A stretch of 51,360 nt of DNA from Prochlorococcus sp. AG-409-L21 (lineage in GTDB: Bacteria > Cyanobacteriota > Cyanobacteriia > PCC-6307 > Cyanobiaceae), in contig QCKH01000012.1 of assembly GCA_003215475.1 (NCBI GenBank), positions 1-51,360 on the forward strand, read 5' to 3'. Each line of letters opens with the position of its first letter. Position 1 is the stretch's first letter. Both the position numbers and the translations under genes were made by a program. This document shows, piece by piece, positions 37,770 to 45,395 of the stretch. Under the pieces are notes generated by a model that was not told the DNA's origin, made no database searches, and saw only the letters and a program-made list of their open reading frames with translations.

Positions 37770-38018
37770 TTATTTTAAAATTAATGTATTACTATTAGGT
37801 AAAATTAAACCTACATCCTTTTTTCCTTGACGAGGTACTATTATTTCGTCTTCTTTAATTTTAGAATATTTCATATTATTATTCTTAGTTTTAATCTTCA
37901 ATTCAATATCAATAAAAGATAATTCATGTTTAATTTTATTGTACCCACTAATTACTATATTAGGTGATAAAGAATAAACAATGAAGATAATAAGTGCGAT
38001 TTTTCCAATAGTTCTCAT
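37770..38018 (-). CDS. Small membrane-anchored or secreted protein
   Basis: An 82-residue minus-strand gene whose last base abuts the end of the plus-strand gene. Unlike the antisense frames inside other genes, it fills an otherwise empty gap. The N-terminus MRTIGKIALIIFIVYSLSP is basic then hydrophobic, a signal anchor or signal peptide without a lipobox Cys. The rest is Lys-rich and polar. No family is recognised; a host-envelope function such as superinfection exclusion is possible but not shown. No clear promoter was found in the 115 bases that separate it from the divergent gene at 38134. Confidence 0.55.
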   Translation of the reverse strand: MRTIGKIALIIFIVYSLSPNIVISGYNKIKHELSFIDIELKIKTKNNNMKYSKIKEDEIIVPRQGKKDVGLILPNSNTLILK

Positions 38019-38097
38019 AGTTATTTGATTTTGATATTACTAAATTACAAAAAATTTTTTAAACTACCAAATAATTCATTAAAAACTTTAATTTTTA

Positions 38098-38105
38098 ATA
38101 TTTAT
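38098..38105 (+). promoter_or_regulatory. ATATTTAT motif (putative late promoter)
   Basis: ATATTTAT lies 28 bases before the start at 38134. Confidence 0.45.
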
Positions 38106-38133
38106 TAGTATATTAAGTTTAAAATAAAGTTTT

Positions 38134-38916
38134 ATGGAAAATCAACATATACCTCAAGTAGATCCTACTTACGTACCATCAGAATATCAAGTTCCCTATG
38201 ACGTAATAGATTTACCTTCTCAAGGGTTATTATACCCTAATAAAAAATCTACAGTAAAAGTAGAGTATTTAACTGCGTTTGATGAAACTGTTTTATCTTC
38301 ACCAAATATTTCATCCAATGGTGGAATAATGGATATATTAATAGAAAGAAAAGTTAAAGAATTAGGTTTTAACCCATTAGATTTATTATATAGTGATAGA
38401 GTAGCAATATTATTATATTTAAGAACCACTGCGTTTGGTCCGGAATATACACAATTAGTTTATAACGATAGTACCGAAAAATTAGAAGAAGGGGTGATAG
38501 ACCTTTCTCAATTAAAACAAAAAAAATTAACAGTTAAACCAGACGAAGATGGTTTATTTGATTTTACTTTACCCCAAAGTGGTAAAACTATTAAATTTAG
38601 ATTTTTAACGGGTAGAGATGAAAAAGATATAGACGTTTTAGATAAAAACTATATGGAAAAAAATAAAACAGATATTTCTAATCGTTTATTTTTTAGGTTA
38701 GAAAAACAAGTTATGTCCATAAACGGTGAAACTGACAAAATAAGAATATCTAATATATTAAAAAATCTTTCAATTATTGATTCGAGAAAACTTAGAAAAT
38801 ATATTGGCGATATTGAACCAGGAATAGACTTCGAAACAGAAGCACGGATGCCGGGGGGAGCGTCCGTGAGTTGCTTTCTTAGATTTAACACATCTTTTTT
38901 CTTTCCTGAACTCTGA
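38134..38916 (+). CDS. Baseplate hub/tail assembly protein (T4 gp26-like), frame-0 product
   Basis: A 260-residue protein ending at TGA 38914-38916. PYDVIDLPSQGLLYPNKKSTVKVEYLTAFDE, LLYSDRVAILLYLRTTAFGPEYT, FDFTLPQSGKTIKFRFLTGRDEKDID and the ending FNTSFFFPEL are the pattern of the gp26-type hub proteins of T4-like and larger phages (T4 gp26 is 208 residues). It lies two genes upstream of the tape measure, where tailed phages usually keep a tail assembly chaperone made in two lengths by frameshifting. The last sense codon and stop are CTC TGA, a classic +1 shift sequence, and the +1 frame is open for 51 more codons. A GC-rich hairpin lies inside the 3' end of the gene. Confidence 0.75.
   Translation: MENQHIPQVDPTYVPSEYQVPYDVIDLPSQGLLYPNKKSTVKVEYLTAFDETVLSSPNISSNGGIMDILIERKVKELGFNPLDLLYSDRVAILLYLRTTAFGPEYTQLVYNDSTEKLEEGVIDLSQLKQKKLTVKPDEDGLFDFTLPQSGKTIKFRFLTGRDEKDIDVLDKNYMEKNKTDISNRLFFRLEKQVMSINGETDKIRISNILKNLSIIDSRKLRKYIGDIEPGIDFETEARMPGGASVSCFLRFNTSFFFPEL
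38843..38868 (+). other. GC-rich RNA hairpin inside the gp26-like gene
   Basis: CACGGATGC (38843-38851) pairs with GCGTCCGTG (38860-38868) over nine base pairs (one T-G) around the loop CGGGGGGA. The codons across it (CGG, CCG, GGG, GCG, TCC, GTG) are ones this AT-rich phage otherwise avoids, so the RNA structure seems to be conserved for itself. It ends 42 bases before the CTC TGA shift site. No T run follows closely enough for a terminator. Confidence 0.65.
38911..38916 (+). other. Putative programmed +1 frameshift site CTC TGA
   Basis: A Leu CTC codon is followed by TGA, the arrangement used by the bacterial release factor 2 gene (CTT TGA). A shift over T38914 continues with GAG TAC TTA into a 51-codon open frame. 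The +1 frame is closed upstream by TGA at 38867-38869, so the shift must occur between 38870 and 38914. Confidence 0.6.
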
Positions 38917-39070
38917 GTACTTAATTACAGTACATAAACATTCGGGATTTTTGAGTAAATATTATAACTTTAGTTATAGTGATATTATGAAAATGCCTAC
39001 TTTTTCTAGAATTATGTTTATACAACAAGCTACTCAAGAAATAGAAAAAACAAAAGAAAATAAAAAATAA
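38915..39070 (+). CDS. +1-frame extension of the gp26-like protein (chaperone-like tail)
   Basis: Fifty-one codons and a TAA follow in the +1 frame, giving a 311-residue fusion. The segment reads EYLITVHKHSGFLSKYYNF, then SYSDIMKMPTFSRIMFIQQA. The f.s..dI..MP..e...F...A pattern resembles the second domain of tail assembly chaperones produced by frameshift in other contractile phages. There is no suitable start codon for most of this stretch; the first ATG (38987) would drop half of it. It ends just before a promoter motif at 39073. It may alternatively be a degraded separate gene or reflect a sequence error. Confidence 0.55.
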   Translation, partial: EYLITVHKHSGFLSKYYNFSYSDIMKMPTFSRIMFIQQATQEIEKTKENKK

Positions 39071-39072
39071 TG

Positions 39073-39080
39073 ATATTTAT
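39073..39080 (+). promoter_or_regulatory. ATATTTAT motif (putative late promoter)
   Basis: ATATTTAT ends 15 bases before the start at 39096. Confidence 0.5.
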
Positions 39081-39095
39081 TAATAAAAGTATATT

Positions 39096-39728
39096 ATGAC
39101 AAAATTTTCTAATAAAGATATTAAAGATATTATTGCACTCTTAGATGAACAAATAGATTTAAAAGAGCAAAGAAAAAGATTTAAACTTGGTTATAGTGAA
39201 ACCCCAAGCACAAAACAAAGTAAGGATGCTGAAGATTATGTACAAAGTCATGGTATAGATTCCGGAATAGACAAAGCCGCATCGGACATACAAAGTGCAT
39301 ATGGGGATATAAAAAGTAAATTAGGTAAATTTAAAAGGATTAAGGGTAATGATAATGTAAATACTAGTAGTAAATCACAGAGTAATGCTAGTAAATTTAA
39401 AGAGGTACAAGGGGGTAGAGAATTTAAAATAGAATGGAGTGCCATTGACAATGGTAGTAGTGCGGTTAATTTAACTGCAGATAATAAAAATGCTACCTTA
39501 CAAGCCTCTGGTGGGGCGTCAGGTAAATTTAAACCTTTAGAAGTTAGTAATAATGCTTTAAAATGTGAAGGGACTGGAGGTCAAACAGATAATAATTTTT
39601 GGTTAATTTCATTCACCAATGAAGTAGAAAACGCACAAAATAATAATGGTAAAATTACATTATTAGAAGATAGGGCGGGTAATATTCGTAGTAATACTAT
39701 TGATTGGGCAGGTAAAATAACTACTTAA
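39096..39728 (+). CDS. Leader-bearing virion protein of unknown function
   Basis: A 210-residue protein between the gp26-like gene and the tape measure. The N-terminus MTKFSNKDIKDIIALLDE-Q fits the hydrophobic-x-Glu prohead cleavage rule after L-D-E. The middle is Ser/Lys/Asn-rich and probably disordered (SSKSQSNASKFK); the C-terminal 100 residues look like a beta domain (FKIEWSAIDNGSSAVNL, NFWLISFTNEVE). No family recognised. Start chosen because of the 15-base spacing to the promoter motif. It is 21 bases from the tape-measure gene and probably co-transcribed with it. Confidence 0.6.
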   Translation: MTKFSNKDIKDIIALLDEQIDLKEQRKRFKLGYSETPSTKQSKDAEDYVQSHGIDSGIDKAASDIQSAYGDIKSKLGKFKRIKGNDNVNTSSKSQSNASKFKEVQGGREFKIEWSAIDNGSSAVNLTADNKNATLQASGGASGKFKPLEVSNNALKCEGTGGQTDNNFWLISFTNEVENAQNNNGKITLLEDRAGNIRSNTIDWAGKITT

Positions 39729-39749
39729 ACATAATATAAAAAAAGTAAA

Positions 39750-41696
39750 ATGCCTACATCAGACGAGTTAAATAAGCAGTTAGAGGTAATGAAAAAACAA
39801 ACTTCTGAGTTAAATACTCAAGAAAGTTATTACAATTCAATTAAAGGTGTATCTGATGAAACAAGAAGAGGTATAGAAGAATCTATACAAAAATCTAACG
39901 CTATGTTAAAAGCGTTAAAAGATGAAGCAGAGACACTATCTGGTGCCGCAAAAACCGCAAAACTAGAACAGATTGATCTTTTAGAAAAACAAAGAGATGA
40001 ATTATCAAAATTAAATAAAGAATATAGAAAACAATACACAATTGTAGGTAGAATAAGGGGTGAATTCGCAGCACAACGCACAGAATCATTAGATTTTGTT
40101 AAAACACAAGCTGCGTTATTTAATTATTCAGAAAAAATTGCACATGAATATAGAGATATTGCGAGAGATGTAGGGTTAACTAGGGATCAAGCACATGGTG
40201 TAGGAGTTGCCTTTAGAGCTGCTTTACCTGAAGTTTTAGCTATGGGTGGTGAAATGTCTGATATCACTAATTTATATGAAAAATTTATGGAACAGAGTGG
40301 TAGATTAAGATTTTTCAGTGAAGAAGATATTATTATCATGGATTCTATGTCTAGGGCAACTAAATTAATGCCAACCGAGATAGCATCAATGGCAGAAACA
40401 TTTGATTTAATGGGTCAGAGTGTAGAAACGATGAATGAAAGTATTGTAGATGTATTTGACGCATCACAAAAAGCAGGATTAAATTCAACAAAAGTTATAA
40501 AAACATTACAATCAAATATTAAACAAATGAGTTCGTTTTCTTTTGTTAATGGGGTTAGAGGAATGACTGAAATGGCAAGACAAGCGGTTAAAATGAGGAT
40601 TGAGGTTAGTGATGTATTATCTATGGCAGATAAATTTTATCAACCAGAAGCTGCAATTGAAGCAGCAGCTAATTTACAAATGTTAGGGGGAGATATTGCT
40701 AAGGCATTTGGTGACCCATTTGAAACTATGTATTTGGCTAGAAACAAACCAGAGGAGCTAGCTAAAAGACTACAAACTATGACAGAAAATATGTTACAGT
40801 TTAACGAACAATCTGGTGAATTCGAATTACCTGCAGAAGCAAGAATGCAATTAAAAGCGGCTGGTGATCAATTAGGTATTAATGTTGATAAAATGACCGA
40901 AATGGCTCGTCAATCATCTAAAATAAGTAAAATTAAGATGAATATTGAGGGTAATGCTTTTGATGAAGAAGTTAGAGAGGGTATTGCAGGAATGGCTAAA
41001 ATGAAAGATGGGAAGTGGGTAGTAGATTTTTCATCACCTACAGGTGAAAAAATGGAGATTGACATTAGAAATACTGATCAGTTAAGAGAGGCGGTAGATC
41101 AAGGGTTATTAGATACTCAAAAAAGTGATAGTGATTTATTCAGAGATATTGCAATGAATACGCAAACAATGTCTGAAAGAATGACTAGTATGGGGGAAGC
41201 AACTCGTGCTACTGCAGTACAAGCAACTGATTTTCATCAAATTTTTGAGGAAGCGTTAGGACCACAAATAGAAAAAATGGAAAAGGAAACTCAAAAAATG
41301 GTTTCAGGTATAATGAGTACTTACAACCCTAATGTAATGGCGAATGAAGGGTTAGTGGCATTACAAGATTGGGCACAAGGATTAACTACTATGGATCCTA
41401 GTACACTTAATATTAATTTAAATAATGGTATGAATTTACCTAATGGTGGTGGTGGAGGTGGAGGATTAAATTTACCATCTAATACTAACTTAACACCACA
41501 ACAAATTCAAGAAATGAATGAAGTTTCATATAACGGACAATTAGATATAAATCTTAATATTGGGGGTCAGTTAGCTTCTGCATTTAATACGCCAGAAATT
41601 AAAAATATGATTGGTGCTGAGGTTAATAAAGTACTTTCCAATGGTTTGGAAGTAGTAACAGACGGATCAAATATCAATGTAGTTTTAACTACCTAA
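39750..41696 (+). CDS. Tape measure protein candidate (gp29-like position)
   Basis: A 648-residue protein. The first 130 residues are predicted coiled coil (LNKQLEVMKKQTSELNTQE, then KLEQIDLLEKQRDELSKLNKEYRKQ). The middle (GVAFRAALPEVLAMGGEMSDIT..., MTEMARQAVKMRIEVSDVLSMADKF, then AAIEAAANLQMLGGDI) has the alternating Ala/Met/Gln helical pattern and GGD/FG..ET loops of tape-measure proteins. A Gly-rich linker (NGGGGGGGLNLPS) precedes a beta C-terminus. At roughly 0.15 nm per residue it would specify a tail near 100 nm, similar to T4 (gp29, 590 residues). It lies between assembly-protein and baseplate genes, as expected. Confidence 0.7.
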   Translation: MPTSDELNKQLEVMKKQTSELNTQESYYNSIKGVSDETRRGIEESIQKSNAMLKALKDEAETLSGAAKTAKLEQIDLLEKQRDELSKLNKEYRKQYTIVGRIRGEFAAQRTESLDFVKTQAALFNYSEKIAHEYRDIARDVGLTRDQAHGVGVAFRAALPEVLAMGGEMSDITNLYEKFMEQSGRLRFFSEEDIIIMDSMSRATKLMPTEIASMAETFDLMGQSVETMNESIVDVFDASQKAGLNSTKVIKTLQSNIKQMSSFSFVNGVRGMTEMARQAVKMRIEVSDVLSMADKFYQPEAAIEAAANLQMLGGDIAKAFGDPFETMYLARNKPEELAKRLQTMTENMLQFNEQSGEFELPAEARMQLKAAGDQLGINVDKMTEMARQSSKISKIKMNIEGNAFDEEVREGIAGMAKMKDGKWVVDFSSPTGEKMEIDIRNTDQLREAVDQGLLDTQKSDSDLFRDIAMNTQTMSERMTSMGEATRATAVQATDFHQIFEEALGPQIEKMEKETQKMVSGIMSTYNPNVMANEGLVALQDWAQGLTTMDPSTLNINLNNGMNLPNGGGGGGGLNLPSNTNLTPQQIQEMNEVSYNGQLDINLNIGGQLASAFNTPEIKNMIGAEVNKVLSNGLEVVTDGSNINVVLTT

Positions 41697-41916
41697 AAAA
41701 TATTTCACTTTTTTTATTATTTACTATTGACTTTTTGGTGAAAAAAAATTATCTTGGACCGCGAACAACAATTATAAAAATATATAAATAAATAATAATT
41801 ATTAAAACTAGAACAAATATAATAAATTATCTAGTAATAATCTATTAATTATATATAATATATAATTTTATTTTCCTGAAATTTCTTGTTTAAATATTTA
41901 TATAGAAAGAATATTT
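41697..41916 (+). promoter_or_regulatory. 220-base non-coding gap with candidate host-type promoter
   Basis: This is the largest gap in the window without a gene. TTG at 41728-41730 and TATCTTGG at 41750-41757 are 19 bases apart, the same spacing as the polymerase promoter, with one mismatch to TAnnTTTG. The next bases form a local GC patch (CTTGGACCGCGAAC, 41753-41766) foreign to the AT-rich surroundings. A weak inverted repeat ACTAGA/TCTAGT lies at 41807-41812 and 41830-41835. The rest is A/T tracts. A transcript from here would have a leader of about 150 bases before 41917. Confidence 0.35.
41894..41901 (+). promoter_or_regulatory. ATATTTAT motif (putative late promoter of the baseplate operon)
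   Basis: ATATTTAT ends 15 bases before the start at 41917. A second copy at 41911-41918 overlaps the start codon itself and is probably accidental. Confidence 0.5.
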
Positions 41917-44900
41917 ATGCCTGGAATTTTAAACGAGACATTATACACAACAAGTTTTGGAGTTTTAAGTACAGAAGACCTAAGAACAGAGTTACTTAAA
42001 AGAAATTTACCACCACCGGTTAATAGAACTTTAGAACAAGGTGGATTAACTTCCCAACTTGAAGATATTGGGAAAGTTATAAATATTCCTGTTGGTGGAA
42101 CACAAAATGAAAATAACGTAATATCTTATAATGAAGATGAAAATATTATAACTCAAGGTGAAATTTATAGAGACACACAAAATGTTAATAATAATAGATT
42201 TATACCTGAAAGAGACGAGTATAATGAATACGGTGTAAATACACCATCAGAACCTTATCCTAATTCAGGAGAAAAAGACAGGTTACCTTATCCAACAAAT
42301 TCAAATATAGATAGTTTTAGTTTATTAAGTACTGGTGACAATACATATGTGTCTTTTCCATTCAATGTAATTGATAAAATTTCTAAATTAACTTTCAATA
42401 ATGAAAGTTCTTTAGGGATTATAGGGGCAAACTCCTTAAGAACAAATGTAATAGCAAAAACTGCACAAATAGAAGAAAAAATGTCTAGTGATTTAAATAA
42501 ATTTGCTATTACTTATTTCCAACCACCCGAAAATGAGGCAAATGAATTCCAAAATAGGATGAGAGGTGAACCATTAGTAGAAAATAGTTTACCAAACGAA
42601 GCGGTAGGTTGGCAAGAATATAATAGACTAAATAAAACAAATAAATTAGGTAATATTTCAACAGGTAATCAAACAAACCCTGTATTATCCACCGAACAAA
42701 GAAATAATAAATTAATTGAAAGTACGGGAATAAATCAAACTACGTTTTTATTTAACGCGTTAGGTTTGAATTTATATGTACCATCTTATACAGATAGAAG
42801 ATTATCAGATACCTCAAATGCGGGTACAAATAGTAGATATTATATTGGAAGTGAGAGAAGTACTAATAGAGGAAGTAAAATAGTAACTAATTTTACTGCA
42901 GATGAATTTAACGGTGCTGACGGAGTTCAATCAGAGCAAGTGGGGCAAACTACCGTAAATGAAGATTTCTATTGGGAATTCAAAGATAATAACGATTTTA
43001 ACAATAAAACTATCTTATCTGAGACACAAAATTTAGTAAATAATTTTCCAGATGATGTTTTTATTGATCAAACTAAAAAATATTTTAAAGATAAAGTTAA
43101 AGGTAGGTTAATAAGTAGAGGTAATGCTATTAGTAGTGAATCTTTTGAATCTGCAATACAAAACGGTAAATTTTGTAGGGTTTGGACACCAGATAACCCT
43201 TATAAGTATAGTAATGCAATAAGAAAAAGTGGTCTATTTAGTTCTGACGATGTATCTAAACCTGGATTTTCTGTATCATCAGATAACGCTTCATTAAGTG
43301 TCTTAGGTAGTAATGGTATGGTTAAATCCTACCCAACTGCAATCGATAGGACAACAACTTTTAAAAAATATATGTTATCTATAGAAAATTTAGCGTGGGC
43401 AGATAATTTAGCAGATTTAAGTTTAGATGAAATTGGACCTGGTGACCCTTTAAGTAGAAATAAAGGTAGAATTATGTGGTTTCCTCCTTATGATTTAGGA
43501 TTTGATGAAAGTTTAAGTGCAAATTGGACTAAAACTGATTTTATTGGTAGGGGTGAACCAGTTTATACTTATAATAATTCTACAAGGACTGGACAATTAA
43601 AATTTAAAATTTTAGTTGATCATCCTAGAGTAGTTAATGCATATAGAGGAAGACGAACAAATGAAATAGAAAGATTTTTCGCTGGTTGTATTTCTCCTGA
43701 AGAATTTTTGGATTTATTAGATAATAGTCAAGGTGTGAGTGAGTCCACTAAAAGTGATATAGAAAAAAAATTAAACTTACAAATACAACAATCTACTTCT
43801 ACAAATTATAGTGCTAGTGAAAAATATACTTTACCATTTGAAGAGAACATAAGTAGTGGTGTAACTATAGACAGTGGAAGTATAACATCATTTTTAAACC
43901 AACAAAAAAATAGTGATAAATCTGTTAAAATTATTGTTAATGGTTATGCATCTCAAGATGAAACTAACCCTAACGTTTTAGCAAAAAATAGGGCAGCAGA
44001 TATTAAATCACAAGTAGAAGTTATAGTTAAAGGTATCAGTAACATAACTTACACCATAGTTAGTTCTTCTAAAGTAATTGACATTAGTGGTGACCCTAAT
44101 AGTAGGAGAGTAGATTTAAAAATTAGTTATGATGCAGTAGGTGATAGTACTGCACAACATAAATCTACAGAGGTAGATAGTAATTTAGTTACTTTACCTT
44201 TAGATTCTCAGATAGTAGATAACTTAAGGATTGATGAAACAAGGTATTTTGACTTTATTGGTGAAGAGTATCCTGAATATTTTGAAACAATATCTGAAAA
44301 AATAAAATATTTTCATCCTGGTTTTCACTCTACTACACCCGAAGGATTAAACACAAGGACAACCTTTTTACAACAATGTGTTAGACAGGGTCCTAGTGTA
44401 TATGATAAAAATGATTCTACTGGTATAAAACCACAAAACTTAGCCTTTGGTAGACCACCTGTATGTATATTAAGAATTGGTGATTATATCAACACTAAAA
44501 TATGTATAAATAGTGTTAATATTACATATAATGCCGGTTCTTCTCCACAATGGGACTTAAACCCTGAAGGTATAGGGGTACAACCTATGATGGCAGATGT
44601 AACTTTATCTATAGATATAATAGGGGGTCAATCTTTACAAGGTCCAATAAGTAGACTACAAAATGCATTATCATTTAATTATTATGCTAATACTGAAATG
44701 TATGAAAGGAGAAGTGATCAATTGGAGGTAGATGCATTTATTGGTGCGAGAATTATAAACGGTAGAAGTAGTTTATTTAATGAATTATTACCTGGTGTTG
44801 CTAATGCTGCACAAAAACTATCATTATTAGGTGATTCCCCTAAAAATACTTTAAAACAAGAAGTACCACTTAATCAAATGGACGAAAATAATAATCCAAC

Positions 44901-45390
44901 AAACTTTAATCAACCTAGTATACCTACCGATACAATAGTTATTAATATAAATGGCGTTAACCAATCAGTGGTGGTGGAAACAATACTTAATGGTAGTTTA
45001 AGACCTTTAAATGATCCAATTAGAGTAATTATTACAGACAGTTTAACAGATATAATACATAAAGATGAATCATACACTAGTGCAAGTAATACAATATCTT
45101 TAGCAGGTATTCCTACATTTAGTCAATCTTTCATTAAATCAGCACAAATAGTAGATTTACAAAACCAAACTACTACATTGGAAGCTGAATACGATTCATT
45201 AAATAACAATAGTGCGTATAATATCAATAGAAAATCAGAAATACAATCGGAAATAAGTACCATTAGTAAAGAAATTTCTAGTTTAAACTCACAAATAACA
45301 AATGCAAATGTGAGAGTGATTTATAATTTAGATGGTGAAGAATTATCTAGAACCCAATCATTTACTATTAGTGAAAATAAATTAATATAA
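41917..45390 (+). CDS. Baseplate tail-tube/initiator protein with embedded OmpA-like domain
   Basis: A 1157-residue protein, first in a three-gene baseplate operon. The N-terminus (LYTTSFGVLSTEDLRTELLKRNLPPPVNR) and the region near residues 842-940 (FGRPPVCILRIGDYINTKIC, SVNITYNAGSSPQWDLNPEG, then LQNALSFNYYANTEMY) recall the tube-initiator/baseplate tail tube proteins of large myophages (functional counterparts of T4 gp48/gp54). Residues about 635-738 are an OmpA/MotB-like domain: LPFEENISSGVTI, GYAS at 676-679, NPNVLAKNRAADIKSQ and SRRVDL at 729-734, the usual peptidoglycan-binding fold. The C-terminus has a coiled coil near 1090-1140. Five bases separate it from the next gene. Confidence 0.65.
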   Translation: MPGILNETLYTTSFGVLSTEDLRTELLKRNLPPPVNRTLEQGGLTSQLEDIGKVINIPVGGTQNENNVISYNEDENIITQGEIYRDTQNVNNNRFIPERDEYNEYGVNTPSEPYPNSGEKDRLPYPTNSNIDSFSLLSTGDNTYVSFPFNVIDKISKLTFNNESSLGIIGANSLRTNVIAKTAQIEEKMSSDLNKFAITYFQPPENEANEFQNRMRGEPLVENSLPNEAVGWQEYNRLNKTNKLGNISTGNQTNPVLSTEQRNNKLIESTGINQTTFLFNALGLNLYVPSYTDRRLSDTSNAGTNSRYYIGSERSTNRGSKIVTNFTADEFNGADGVQSEQVGQTTVNEDFYWEFKDNNDFNNKTILSETQNLVNNFPDDVFIDQTKKYFKDKVKGRLISRGNAISSESFESAIQNGKFCRVWTPDNPYKYSNAIRKSGLFSSDDVSKPGFSVSSDNASLSVLGSNGMVKSYPTAIDRTTTFKKYMLSIENLAWADNLADLSLDEIGPGDPLSRNKGRIMWFPPYDLGFDESLSANWTKTDFIGRGEPVYTYNNSTRTGQLKFKILVDHPRVVNAYRGRRTNEIERFFAGCISPEEFLDLLDNSQGVSESTKSDIEKKLNLQIQQSTSTNYSASEKYTLPFEENISSGVTIDSGSITSFLNQQKNSDKSVKIIVNGYASQDETNPNVLAKNRAADIKSQVEVIVKGISNITYTIVSSSKVIDISGDPNSRRVDLKISYDAVGDSTAQHKSTEVDSNLVTLPLDSQIVDNLRIDETRYFDFIGEEYPEYFETISEKIKYFHPGFHSTTPEGLNTRTTFLQQCVRQGPSVYDKNDSTGIKPQNLAFGRPPVCILRIGDYINTKICINSVNITYNAGSSPQWDLNPEGIGVQPMMADVTLSIDIIGGQSLQGPISRLQNALSFNYYANTEMYERRSDQLEVDAFIGARIINGRSSLFNELLPGVANAAQKLSLLGDSPKNTLKQEVPLNQMDENNNPTNFNQPSIPTDTIVININGVNQSVVVETILNGSLRPLNDPIRVIITDSLTDIIHKDESYTSASNTISLAGIPTFSQSFIKSAQIVDLQNQTTTLEAEYDSLNNNSAYNINRKSEIQSEISTISKEISSLNSQITNANVRVIYNLDGEELSRTQSFTISENKLI

Positions 45391-45395
45391 AGAAT

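Noticed and set aside
38843-38868. GC-rich hairpin as an intragenic terminator or a mobile-element end
   Set aside because: No T run follows, coding continues in frame through it, and no second copy or flanking repeat was seen.
38987-39070. An independent 27-residue gene starting at ATG 38987
   Set aside because: The open frame and plausible protein sequence extend upstream of this ATG to the CTC TGA junction, so extension by frameshift explains more of the sequence.
41807-41835. Terminator hairpin from ACTAGA/TCTAGT
   Set aside because: The stem is only six pairs with a 17-base loop and no T run.
41911-41918. Second ATATTTAT overlapping the baseplate operon start codon
   Set aside because: A promoter there could not give a transcript containing the start codon; the copy at 41894 has the normal spacing.
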